Below, piece by piece: positions 26,360 to 34,165 of a stretch of 64,000 bases of DNA. The notes below the pieces were generated by a model. It was not told the origin of the DNA. It searched no databases and saw only the letters and a program-made list of their open reading frames with translations. Origin of the DNA: Scatosoma sp048465415 (GTDB lineage: Bacteria; Bacillota; Clostridia; Christensenellales; Borkfalkiaceae). Within the stretch, counting starts at the first letter, position 1. The number at the start of each line of letters is the position of its first letter. Both the position numbers and the translations under genes were made by a program. Where the stretch lies: contig DBFWLO010000019.1 in NCBI GenBank assembly GCA_048465415.1, forward strand, positions 310,001 to 374,000. The letters are read 5' to 3'.

Positions 26360-28534
26360 TCAATAGTTCGCCCAGAAATCCGCTTCGTCCATCAGATAAT
26401 TTATGTTATAATTAGCGTACATGGCCGGATCGAGCGTCCAGTTGAAGGAATAATCGTAGAGCGCGGAGTTGAAGCCCGTCGCATAGTTGACCGCCCCGTA
26501 GACGGCTTTGCCGCTGTAACCGTAACTCGGATCCTGACCGTATTCTCCGTAGATGGCAAGATTGAAATCGCCGGACGCGTAGGTGATATACATACCGATA
26601 TCGCTCGTCGCGGTCTTGCTGGTCTGCCAGGAGGTAACCAGAAGGTCGGTAACGGTGTTGGGGCGCGTTCCCATCCAGTTGATAACGAGAGGCATATAGT
26701 AAGAATCCCCTGCCTTGACGGTCTTGTATTTATTGTCTTTGGAAGCGAAATGCAGGTTGTTGTAGGTCAGCTCGTAGCCTTCCAGTTTCTTGTAACGGAT
26801 ACCGCTCTTGTATTCGCCGCCCTTTGCGTCGTAGATCCAGCCGCCTTTTTCCAATACGGAAACGGCGCTTTCCACGCTGTAATTGTATTTGTTGAGTTTG
26901 ATGGTGTCTCTGTTTGCCTGATAGGCGGCGGAACCGGTGTAATAAGGTCCGTCCACGACCGAGCCGTAGCCGCCCGTGAAGGTGTTGGCGAATTCGGTGC
27001 GGTTGATCGTATACATAACCGCCTGCCGCACTTCGGTGAACTGCGTCGCGCCAAAATCGCAGCGGAAGGCAAGTTTGCCGTAACCGGCTCTGTCGTAATG
27101 GGTTTCCTTGAACTTTGTGCCGTCGACGACCGCGAGCGCGGCTTTCGTTTCGTCGCCGCCCGTAATTCCGGAAAGCACGTCTACGGTCCCAAGTTTCAGC
27201 TGATCGAGCTGCGTCTCGGAAACGATCTTGGTGTAGGCGATGGTGCCGATGGACGCGTTGCCGCGGTGGTCGCCCTTGTACTTCGTGTTTCTCGTCAAAG
27301 TGGCCGTCTTGGAGGAAGCGTCATAGGAAGAAACGATATACGGCCCGGAATAGGGAATATCCGCGGCGTTGAAATTGTTCATATTCGCCGTGATGACGTC
27401 CGCCATCGTATAGACGTCCAGGCCGTTCTTCGTTTCCTTCTTGTAGAAGTCCCCGTCGATATAACAGCCGTTTCCGTCGTCCTTGATCGTGTACTCGCCG
27501 AGATAGAGTTTCAAAGGCATGGGCGAGAAGACCGAATAATAGGTGGAATAATAGTAATCCGCATAGTCCTCGACGATGTTGACGGAGAATTTATAATCGT
27601 TCAGTATCCGCACGCCGGAGAAAACGTTGGAGGCTTTGACGCCGTCCACGTCCTGCCCGGCGTTGGTGCCGTCGTAGACGTTGAAAGCGTTGTAGCCGCT
27701 GTACATCATACCCGCGGAAGAACCTCCCGACGCGGCGCCGTAAACGGGCGTGGAACCGGCGATGACGTTCGCCACATAGTTCTTGGCGGTGATCGGCGAA
27801 CCGTCGCTGAACGTCAGATCGTCGGCGATTTCGAGCGTGACGGTAAGCGTGCCGTCATCGTTCATAACTTCTTCGTGCGATTTGAGAATATCCGTACCCG
27901 CCCATTGCAGCGCGCCTTCCTTGTCGGTGACGACGGTAGCATAGCCGTTCGTCAGATTCTGAATATCGAGATCGGCGCCGCCCGCCACGGACTTGCCGAA
28001 GGCCGCGACGCGGAAGAGTCCGGAAAGATCGGTGATGCTGCCGAGAATGACCTTGTCGCTGCCGTCGGTCACCTTCGACTTTATAATCGCGTCGGGAACG
28101 CCCCAGTAGGGAGTCGTTTCGAGGTTGTCGATCTTGCCGTTATATACGTCGTAATACTGGTTGGAATAGAGCGGCACTTCGGGAACGAGCATATTCCATC
28201 TTTGGATATAGAGCTTCCACCACTGATTGTAAACGTCGTCTTTGGTGGGATATTTGTCGCTCGTCTTCATATTGTAAACCATCGCCATGGAAAGGAAATC
28301 CATGCCGAGCTCGTATTCTTTGCCCTCGTATTCGACGGTGGCGGTGCCGTCCTCCGCTTCTTTCACCATATCCACGGAAATCTGGGATCCGATCTTGGAA
28401 TAGACGGACGTGTAGTCTGTTCTCGTCACAACGTCGTTGTCGTCGATGCCGTCGTCTTTGCCGCAGGCGGCCATGCCGACGCCGAGCGTAAGAACCGTCA
28501 AAGACGCCAAAAACATACTCAGCTTCTTGTTCAT
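26360..28534 (-). CDS. oppA: Oligopeptide-binding lipoprotein OppA
   Basis: This 724-residue family-5 solute-binding protein captures peptides outside the cell. It begins with a lipoprotein signal peptide (MNKKLSMFLASLTVLTLG) and a lipobox ending MAAC, so it is membrane-anchored through Cys. Core features include the FSDGSPITAKNY segment and the hinge regions of this family. It is longer than typical OppA (about 540-600). ATG at 28534 with GGAGG 9 bases upstream is preferred over the TTG before it. It is the first gene of the opp operon. Confidence 0.93.
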   Translation of the reverse strand: MNKKLSMFLASLTVLTLGVGMAACGKDDGIDDNDVVTRTDYTSVYSKIGSQISVDMVKEAEDGTATVEYEGKEYELGMDFLSMAMVYNMKTSDKYPTKDDVYNQWWKLYIQRWNMLVPEVPLYSNQYYDVYNGKIDNLETTPYWGVPDAIIKSKVTDGSDKVILGSITDLSGLFRVAAFGKSVAGGADLDIQNLTNGYATVVTDKEGALQWAGTDILKSHEEVMNDDGTLTVTLEIADDLTFSDGSPITAKNYVANVIAGSTPVYGAASGGSSAGMMYSGYNAFNVYDGTNAGQDVDGVKASNVFSGVRILNDYKFSVNIVEDYADYYYSTYYSVFSPMPLKLYLGEYTIKDDGNGCYIDGDFYKKETKNGLDVYTMADVITANMNNFNAADIPYSGPYIVSSYDASSKTATLTRNTKYKGDHRGNASIGTIAYTKIVSETQLDQLKLGTVDVLSGITGGDETKAALAVVDGTKFKETHYDRAGYGKLAFRCDFGATQFTEVRQAVMYTINRTEFANTFTGGYGSVVDGPYYTGSAAYQANRDTIKLNKYNYSVESAVSVLEKGGWIYDAKGGEYKSGIRYKKLEGYELTYNNLHFASKDNKYKTVKAGDSYYMPLVINWMGTRPNTVTDLLVTSWQTSKTATSDIGMYITYASGDFNLAIYGEYGQDPSYGYSGKAVYGAVNYATGFNSALYDYSFNWTLDPAMYANYNINYLMDEADFWANY

Positions 28535-28798
28535 CAAAAATTACCTCCAATAAAATTTTAATATCTCTATATTCAAACTTTTATGGATTCCCCGCGGGTT
28601 TTTCCACCCTGGCTTGCAGGAACTACAAAAATTTTCACGCGCTCTTTATCGATATGTTTTCGATTCGTGATCGCTTGTTTCAGCAGCTTTACTCGCTTTG
28701 CTATTTTCAGTTTATCCATTTTTTTCGTTTACCATGCGCCCCGCCGGCCTTTTCCCGAAATTTCTCCGCTCGCCTTCGTCCCGCGCCCGCAAACGTGT
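28535..28798 (-). other. Distal half of the opp leader
   Basis: About 260 transcribed bases between the structured element and the oppA start. A 48-codon frame (28573-28719, starting MDKLKIAKRV) has no ribosome-binding site and is not called as a gene. A segment resembling part of a T-box (AGGGTGG near 28604-28610 with CGCG downstream) lacks the correct spacing. Confidence 0.5.
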
Positions 28799-28940
28799 TT
28801 TCACAGATTTTCCTCTCTTCCCGCAAAGATCTTTGAGTGTAATACCTCGTATTACACTCAAACAGCCGTACGGCTGTTTTTGAAAAATTTTGTAAAAAAA
28901 CAGTTGTTATGCAGGTAACAACTTTAAAAAATCTGTGAAA
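28799..28940 (-). ncRNA. Structured leader element of the opp operon (candidate cis-regulatory RNA)
   Basis: A perfect 13-bp inverted repeat (TTTCACAGATTTT at 28799-28811 and its complement at 28928-28940) encloses three hairpins. In transcript order they are a 7-bp stem at 28903-28922 followed by seven T residues, a 9-bp palindromic stem at 28860-28879, and a 10-bp stem (GAGTGTAATA) with a 5-base loop at 28835-28859. It begins about 25 bases after the predicted start site. The layout resembles a multi-helix junction RNA. No known riboswitch class fits by eye. A short MITE-like element is the main alternative, but I see no target duplication. Confidence 0.5.
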
Positions 28941-28970
28941 TTACATTAATAAATATATAAATATATTATG

Positions 28971-28999
28971 ATTATATCAGCCCCTCGCGCGTTTGTCAA
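28971..28999 (-). promoter_or_regulatory. Consensus promoter of the opp operon
   Basis: TTGACA, a 17-bp spacer and TATAAT on the minus strand, a perfect sigma-A-type promoter. It predicts a leader of about 430 bases before oppA. Confidence 0.88.
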
Positions 29000-29250
29000 A
29001 TCTTTGGGACAAAAAAGATAATAAAAAATACAAATTGAATCAATCGAATATTTCGATTATATATAGTTTACGGATTTATTTTTTCACGCTTAACTATTTT
29101 CGATAATCGATAAATCTCCCTGTTTTTATCGTTTTTCCTCTCCGATAAGCTCGATTTTCTCTTTTTCCCCAAAAAGCGCCCTTTTGCGGAACGTCTCACA
29201 ATTAAGCAATTAAATATAAATGGATTTACATTTTTATGCAAAAATTATAC
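29000..29250. other. AT-rich region upstream of the opp promoter
   Basis: No gene is visible. The palindrome AATCGAA-N3-TTCGATT at 29042-29058 lies about 45 bases upstream of the opp -35 box, and a related TCGATAATCGA occurs near 29102. Both are candidate regulator sites. Confidence 0.4.
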
Positions 29251-29280
29251 AAAAATACGCCGGGCACTTGCGTGTCCGGC
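29251..29280 (-). terminator. Terminator of the nucleoside-salvage operon
   Basis: A 9-bp stem (GCCGGACAC / GTGCCCGGC) with a 4-base loop is followed on the minus strand by GTATTTTTG. It lies about 25 bases past the pdp stop. Confidence 0.8.
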
Positions 29281-29303
29281 GGCAGTTTTCTTTTTCCGTT
29301 TTT

Positions 29304-30605
29304 TCATTCGACGACGTCCAGGATCAACGGCCGTTTTGCGGGCGGCGTATTTCCGTAGGAGAGGGAAGCGGCGAGCGTTTTTTCTGCTTCGGGGAAGAGG
29401 GCTTCGTCGGCGGCGAAGAGGACGGCGATCCCGTCGCCCGCCCGCACATAGTCTCCTGTCTTTCTCAGGATCCGGATTCCGGCGGTGAGATCGACGGGAT
29501 CCTCTTTTTTCAGCCTGCCCGCGCCGAGCAGCAGGCCGGCGGTGCCGTACTTCTCGGTATCGATCGCCGTAATATAGCCCTCTTGCGCCGCGCGTACGAT
29601 CCAGGAATGCGCGGCGGCGGGAAAGAGGGAGACATCGTCCACCCAATCGGTGTTCCCGCCGTGCGCCGCCACCAATTCGCGGAATTTTTTCAGCGCCGCG
29701 CCGCTCTCTACCGCCTTTTCGCACTCGGTCCGACACTCGTCGAGCGTGCCTTTGCCGGAAAGAGCGAGCATTCTCGCGGCCAGCTCGAAGGTCAGCAGGG
29801 TGTAATCTTCGGGCGCGCGGCCTTTGAGACACTCGATCGCCTCGACGACTTCGAGGGAATTTCCCACCGCGTTTCCGAGCGGCGCGTCCATGTCCGTGAG
29901 CAAAGCCGTCACTTTTTTGCCGTGTTCCCGGGCGAGGCGCACCATCAGGGAAGCAAGGGCGCGCGCGTCCTCTTCCGATTTCATGAACGCGCCGCTGCCT
30001 ACTTTGACGTCGAGCACGAGACAGTCGATCCCCTCGGCGAGCTTTTTGCCGAGAATGCTCGCGGCGATGAGTTCCTTGTCGTCCACCGTCGCCGTCACGT
30101 CCCGCAGCGCGTAGAGCTTTTTATCCGCCGGCGCGAGCGATTCCGTCTGCCCGATGATCGAACACCCGACGTTCGCGACCACCTCGCGGAATTTTTCCTC
30201 GGAAAGATAGCAGTCGTACCCTTCGATCGATTCCAGTTTATCCAGCGTCCCGCCCGTATGTCCAAGCCCCCGCCCGCTCATCATGGCGACCTTTACGCCG
30301 CAGGCGGCGACGATGGGCGCGACCGCGAGCGAAACGCCGTCCCCGACGCCGCCCGTGGAATGTTTGTCCGCCTTCACTCCTTCCACGCCCGTCCAGTCGA
30401 GGGTACGCCCCGAGCGAATAATCCCGCTCGTCAAAGCCTTGGTTTCCTCAAAGGACAAACCTTTGAGATAAGCGGCCATCAGCAGCGCCGCCGCCTGATA
30501 ATCGGGGATCTCTCCCGCGGCGTAGCCTTGGACGAAAAACCCGATCTCCTCGTTCGTGAGCTCTTCCCCGTTCCGTTTGTGCCGGATCACGTCGTACATT
30601 CTCAT
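29304..30605 (-). CDS. pdp: Pyrimidine-nucleoside / thymidine phosphorylase
   Basis: This 433-residue enzyme splits pyrimidine nucleosides with phosphate to give a base and (deoxy)ribose 1-phosphate. The glycosyltransferase family-3 features are clear: KHSTGGVGDG phosphate site, the SGRGLGHTGGTLDKLES motif, and DVKVGSGAFMK. Length is normal. ATG at 30605 follows a GGGGGG ribosome-binding site. It is the last gene of the operon, and its product is used by DeoB in the next step. Confidence 0.94.
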   Translation of the reverse strand: MRMYDVIRHKRNGEELTNEEIGFFVQGYAAGEIPDYQAAALLMAAYLKGLSFEETKALTSGIIRSGRTLDWTGVEGVKADKHSTGGVGDGVSLAVAPIVAACGVKVAMMSGRGLGHTGGTLDKLESIEGYDCYLSEEKFREVVANVGCSIIGQTESLAPADKKLYALRDVTATVDDKELIAASILGKKLAEGIDCLVLDVKVGSGAFMKSEEDARALASLMVRLAREHGKKVTALLTDMDAPLGNAVGNSLEVVEAIECLKGRAPEDYTLLTFELAARMLALSGKGTLDECRTECEKAVESGAALKKFRELVAAHGGNTDWVDDVSLFPAAAHSWIVRAAQEGYITAIDTEKYGTAGLLLGAGRLKKEDPVDLTAGIRILRKTGDYVRAGDGIAVLFAADEALFPEAEKTLAASLSYGNTPPAKRPLILDVVE

Positions 30606-30616
30606 ACCGTACCCCC

Positions 30617-31042
30617 CTACTTTATCAACCCGCCGTCGAAAGAAAGCGGAAGCAACTCTTTCAAGGTATGCGCCTCCGTCTCGATCTCCGCATTCTCGCA
30701 CCTGCCGCGGCCGAGAACGATCCTGAAATCGTCGCCGCAGAACTCCCGCATAAACTGCCGGCACACCCCGCAGGGCGGACAGAACGCGAGCGCTTCTTCC
30801 CCTTCTTTGCCTCCCACCACCGCGATCGCAACGAAACGGCGCTCTCCTTCGCTCAACGCTTTGCAAAACGCCGTTCTCTCCGCGCAGGAAGTGGGCGTGA
30901 AAGCGGAAGTTTCGATGTTGCAGCCCGTGTAGAGTTTTCCCGCTTCCGTCAGAAGCGCCGCGCCCACCCAAAACCTTGAATAGGGCGCGTACGCCCTCTT
31001 TCTCGCCTCGAAGGCAGCCAACGCCAATTCTCTATCTTCCAT
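30617..31042 (-). CDS. cdd: Cytidine deaminase
   Basis: This 141-residue zinc enzyme deaminates cytidine and deoxycytidine to uridine forms. The catalytic motif is CAERTAF and the second zinc motif is PCGVCRQ, with NIETSAF for substrate binding. It overlaps the end of deoB by 11 bases and precedes pdp by 11, consistent with tight coupling. Its uridine product is the substrate of Pdp. Confidence 0.95.
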   Translation of the reverse strand: MEDRELALAAFEARKRAYAPYSRFWVGAALLTEAGKLYTGCNIETSAFTPTSCAERTAFCKALSEGERRFVAIAVVGGKEGEEALAFCPPCGVCRQFMREFCGDDFRIVLGRGRCENAEIETEAHTLKELLPLSFDGGLIK

Positions 31043-32243
31043 TTCCTCTCCCCTCCGCCTGAATTTCTTTCCAGAAACTTTTTCCCGCGCCGCCGGAAAG
31101 CCCGAACGCTTCGAGCACGGTAGCCGCCAGATCGGCGAACGACTCCCGCGTGCCGAGATCCGTCCCGGCCCGGATCCGCTCCCCGTAGACGAGCAAAGGC
31201 ACGTATTCCCGGGAATGGTCGGTGCTCGCGGTGGAAGGATCGCAGCCGTGATCGGCGGTGATCATGAGCGCGTCGTCCGGGCGAAGCAGGGGCAGAAATC
31301 CTTGCAGCCATTCGTCGAAGACGGAGATCGCGGCGGCGTACCCGTCCCGATCGTTGCGGTGCCCGTATAGCATATCGAAATCGACCAGATTGACGAAACA
31401 TACCCCGTGAAAATCCCGCTTTGCGCAGGCGGCGGTTTTTGCCATGCCGTCCTCGTTGTCGCGGTTGACGCCGAGATTCTCCGTCAGTCCCCGGCCGGCG
31501 AAAATATCGGAAATTTTCCCCACGCCCAAGACGTCCAGCCCGCTCTCTTTCAGACGATCGAGCATGGTCTCGGCGGGGGGCGGCAGGGAAAAATCGTGCC
31601 GGCGGGAAGTGCGGTAAAACGCGCCCGGCGCGCCCGAAAACGGCCTCGCGATCACCCGCCCCACCGCATGCTTTCCCGTCAGCAGTGCCCGCGCGATCCG
31701 GCAATAACGATAGAGTTCCTCGACGGGCACGATCTCCTCGTGCGCGGCGATCTGAAAGACACTGTCCGCCGAGGTGTAGACGATGAGTTTTCCGCTGCGG
31801 AGATGCTCCTCGCCGTAATCCTCGATGACCTGCGTCCCCGAATAGGGCAGATTGCACAAAATTCCCCGGCCCGTTTCCCGCGCAAACTCGTCGATAATTT
31901 CTCGCGGGAACCCATGCGGATAGGTCGGGAAAGACTGCTCGGAAATAACGCCCGCGAGCTCCCAATGCCCCGTGGTCGTGTCCTTGCCCTTGCTCGCCTC
32001 CCGCAGTCTCCCGTACGCCCCGCGCAAAGCCGTAACGCCCGAATAAGCCTTCGCCCGGTCCCGCACTCCTTCGATACGGAACAGCCCGAGCGAAGCAAGA
32101 CACTCGGCGCGAAAGTTTTTGCTTTGAGAGACGGCGCGCAGGGTGTCGCTCCCTACGTCGCCGTACTCCGCCGCGTCGGGCAGTTCCCCGATCCCGAAAC
32201 TGTCGAGTACGATCAGAAATAATCTTTGAATCTCGTTTTCCAT
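31032..32243 (-). CDS. deoB: Phosphopentomutase
   Basis: This 403-residue alkaline-phosphatase-superfamily enzyme converts (deoxy)ribose 1-phosphate to 5-phosphate with Mn2+. Metal-site motifs include DSFGIGELPDA near the N-terminus, a Thr in KDTTTGHWE and late ADHGCDP. ATG at 32243 gives the expected length. It links the phosphorylases of the operon to DeoC and the pentose phosphate pathway. Confidence 0.94.
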   Translation of the reverse strand: MENEIQRLFLIVLDSFGIGELPDAAEYGDVGSDTLRAVSQSKNFRAECLASLGLFRIEGVRDRAKAYSGVTALRGAYGRLREASKGKDTTTGHWELAGVISEQSFPTYPHGFPREIIDEFARETGRGILCNLPYSGTQVIEDYGEEHLRSGKLIVYTSADSVFQIAAHEEIVPVEELYRYCRIARALLTGKHAVGRVIARPFSGAPGAFYRTSRRHDFSLPPPAETMLDRLKESGLDVLGVGKISDIFAGRGLTENLGVNRDNEDGMAKTAACAKRDFHGVCFVNLVDFDMLYGHRNDRDGYAAAISVFDEWLQGFLPLLRPDDALMITADHGCDPSTASTDHSREYVPLLVYGERIRAGTDLGTRESFADLAATVLEAFGLSGGAGKSFWKEIQAEGRGNGR

Positions 32244-32260
32244 GCCCGGCCGTCCCGTAT

Positions 32261-32959
32261 TCAGGCGATTTCGAGCGCCAGCTCGATCATTTTCGTAAAG
32301 CTGCGCTGCCGCTCCTGAGAAGTCGTCGTTTCCCCGGTCACGAGATGATCGCTGACCGTGAGAATCGCGAGCGCCTCTTTGCCCGCGCGGGCGGCGTTCA
32401 TATAGAGCGCCGCGCTCTCCATCTCCACCGCCAGCACGCCCATTTTCCCCCATTCGAGGGTAGCGCCGGAATCGTCGTAAAAGCGATCGCTGGATAAAAT
32501 ATTGCCGACGTACGGTTCGACGTCCGCCCGGCGCGCCGCTTCGACGGCGGCGGCGAGGAGGGAATAAGCGGCGATAGGCGCAAACGTCCCGGGCAGAGAA
32601 AACTGCGCCGCGTAACGGCTGTCCGTGCACGCGCCCATGCCGAAGACGATGTCCCGCACTTTTAAACGCTCGGAGATCGCGCCGGCGCTGCCGACGCGGA
32701 TAATGCGCTCCACGCCGTAAAAATGAAACAGCTCGTAGGAATAAATCCCGATCGAAGGCATGCCCATGCCCGAGGCCATCACGGAGACGGGTTTTCCCTT
32801 ATATTCCCCCGTGTAGCCCTTAATCCCGCGCACGTCGTTGACGAGCCGCGCGTCGGTCAGGTATGTTTCCGCGATAAATTCCGACCGCAAAGGATCGCCC
32901 GGCATGAGCACGGTCTTTGCGAAAGCTCCGTTTTCCGCCGCGATATGAGGTGTCGCCAT
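32261..32959 (-). CDS. deoD: Purine nucleoside phosphorylase, DeoD type
   Basis: This 232-residue enzyme cleaves purine nucleosides with phosphate. The DeoD pattern is present: MPGDPLRSEFIAE, ASGMGMPSIGIYSYEL and VEMESAALY, with the catalytic Asp in TVSDHL. ATG at 32959 has AAGGAG upstream and is preferred to the longer open frame. It lies between the Nudix gene and deoB. Confidence 0.94.
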   Translation of the reverse strand: MATPHIAAENGAFAKTVLMPGDPLRSEFIAETYLTDARLVNDVRGIKGYTGEYKGKPVSVMASGMGMPSIGIYSYELFHFYGVERIIRVGSAGAISERLKVRDIVFGMGACTDSRYAAQFSLPGTFAPIAAYSLLAAAVEAARRADVEPYVGNILSSDRFYDDSGATLEWGKMGVLAVEMESAALYMNAARAGKEALAILTVSDHLVTGETTTSQERQRSFTKMIELALEIA

Positions 32960-32975
32960 TTTATATACTCCTTTT

Positions 32976-33461
32976 TTATCGGTATTCCGAAACGAGTTCG
33001 AGATGTTCGGGCAGACGGAAAATGCGTTCCTTGATAAATTCGGGATAGAGGTATTCGTCCGCCAGCCTTCGAAAATCCAGCCACTCGAACGCATGAACCT
33101 CTCCCGCCTCTTCCCGCTCGAACCGTTCTCCCGCGGGCAGAGCGCCGAAATCCACGAGATAATAGAGACCTATCTCGTGATACTTCTCGCCCGAAACCTC
33201 TTCGGTAAAGAAAGCCTGATTCAGCCACAACGGCCGCGCAAGCGTAAGGGAAACGCCGAGTTCTTCCTTCATCTCGCGCCGCAGCGCTTCCTCGGCGCTC
33301 TCGTGCAGTTTCACTCTCCCGCCGGGCAGATAGGCGTAGGGAAACCGCCGGTCGCGCATGATCAGAAGTTTCCCCTCTTTCACCGCCACGGCCGAGACTC
33401 GGTAATTGAACCGCCCCTCTTTCACGAGAAAGGAAATATCCATATTTTCTCCCGTCCTCAT
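32976..33461 (-). CDS. Nudix hydrolase
   Basis: This 161-residue protein has an intact Nudix box (GGRVKLHESAEEALRREMKE, then ELG) near residues 47-69, so it hydrolyses a nucleoside diphosphate linked to another group using Mg2+. Its ATG overlaps the deoC stop as ATGA, so translation is coupled. In a nucleoside-salvage operon a role in nucleotide-sugar or damaged-nucleotide cleanup is plausible but unproven. A later start (MDISFLV) is possible. Confidence 0.87.
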   Translation of the reverse strand: MRTGENMDISFLVKEGRFNYRVSAVAVKEGKLLIMRDRRFPYAYLPGGRVKLHESAEEALRREMKEELGVSLTLARPLWLNQAFFTEEVSGEKYHEIGLYYLVDFGALPAGERFEREEAGEVHAFEWLDFRRLADEYLYPEFIKERIFRLPEHLELVSEYR

Positions 33462-34126
33462 TCTTTTCCCGCCGCTTCTTTGACCAACCGCACCGCGGCG
33501 GAGGTACCCAGCCGCTCGCAGCCGAGCGCGAGGTAGTCCTTTGCGTCGTCGAGGGTGCGGATCCCTCCCGCCGCCTTCATTTTAACGCCGGGCCCGATAT
33601 GCGCGGCAAAGAGCCGTATATCCTCCCTCGTCGCGCCGCCCGTAGAAAAGCCCGTGGAAGTCTTGATGAAATCCGCGCCCGTTTTCGTGACGATCTCAGA
33701 GATCTCAATCTTTTCCGCTTCCGTGAGCAGACATGCCTCGACGATCACTTTGAGAATCTTTCCTTCGGCGTGACAAAGCTCCGCCAGCGTTTTGATCTCC
33801 CGCTCGACGTAAGCGGCGTCGCCCGCTTTCAGCGCGCCGACGTTGATCACCGTGTCGATCTCGTCCGCGCCGTCGTCGATCGCGAGTTTGGACTCGAACA
33901 CTTTCGTCTCCGACGCGGCGTAGCCGTTGGGAAACCCCGTCACCGTGCAGATTTTCAGACGATTGCCGACGTATTCCCTGGCCCGCTTGACAAAACAGGG
34001 AGGAATACAGACGCTCGCCGTGCCGTATTCGATCCCCTCGCCGCAGAGCGTTTTAATCTCTGCCCAAGTCGCGCTCACGCGCAGAAGAGTATGATCCACG
34101 TGCTTTAATATATCCCGATATTCCAT
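33458..34126 (-). CDS. deoC: Deoxyribose-phosphate aldolase
   Basis: This 222-residue class I aldolase splits 2-deoxyribose 5-phosphate into glyceraldehyde 3-phosphate and acetaldehyde. The Schiff-base Lys is in FIKTSTGF, and the second lysine is in KAAGGIRT. CTVTGFPNG is also typical. It receives the DeoB product and sends carbon into glycolysis. Confidence 0.95.
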   Translation of the reverse strand: MEYRDILKHVDHTLLRVSATWAEIKTLCGEGIEYGTASVCIPPCFVKRAREYVGNRLKICTVTGFPNGYAASETKVFESKLAIDDGADEIDTVINVGALKAGDAAYVEREIKTLAELCHAEGKILKVIVEACLLTEAEKIEISEIVTKTGADFIKTSTGFSTGGATREDIRLFAAHIGPGVKMKAAGGIRTLDDAKDYLALGCERLGTSAAVRLVKEAAGKE

Positions 34127-34165
34127 GCGTATCTCCTTTTTTCGTCCGTCTGTTCCCCGAGGGCT

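Noticed and set aside
28588..28612. T-box-like AGGGTGG...CGCG in the opp leader
   Set aside because: The distance between UGG and CGCG is too long, there is no following terminator, and the expected stem I motifs are not visible.
28573..28719. 48-codon reading frame in the opp leader that might encode a signalling peptide
   Set aside because: No ribosome-binding site, no signal sequence, and its start lies within another tiny frame. Probably part of the untranslated leader.
28799..28940. Insertion sequence or MITE as the certain explanation of the inverted repeat
   Set aside because: No flanking target duplication and no second copy in the window, so it is kept only as an alternative to a regulatory RNA.
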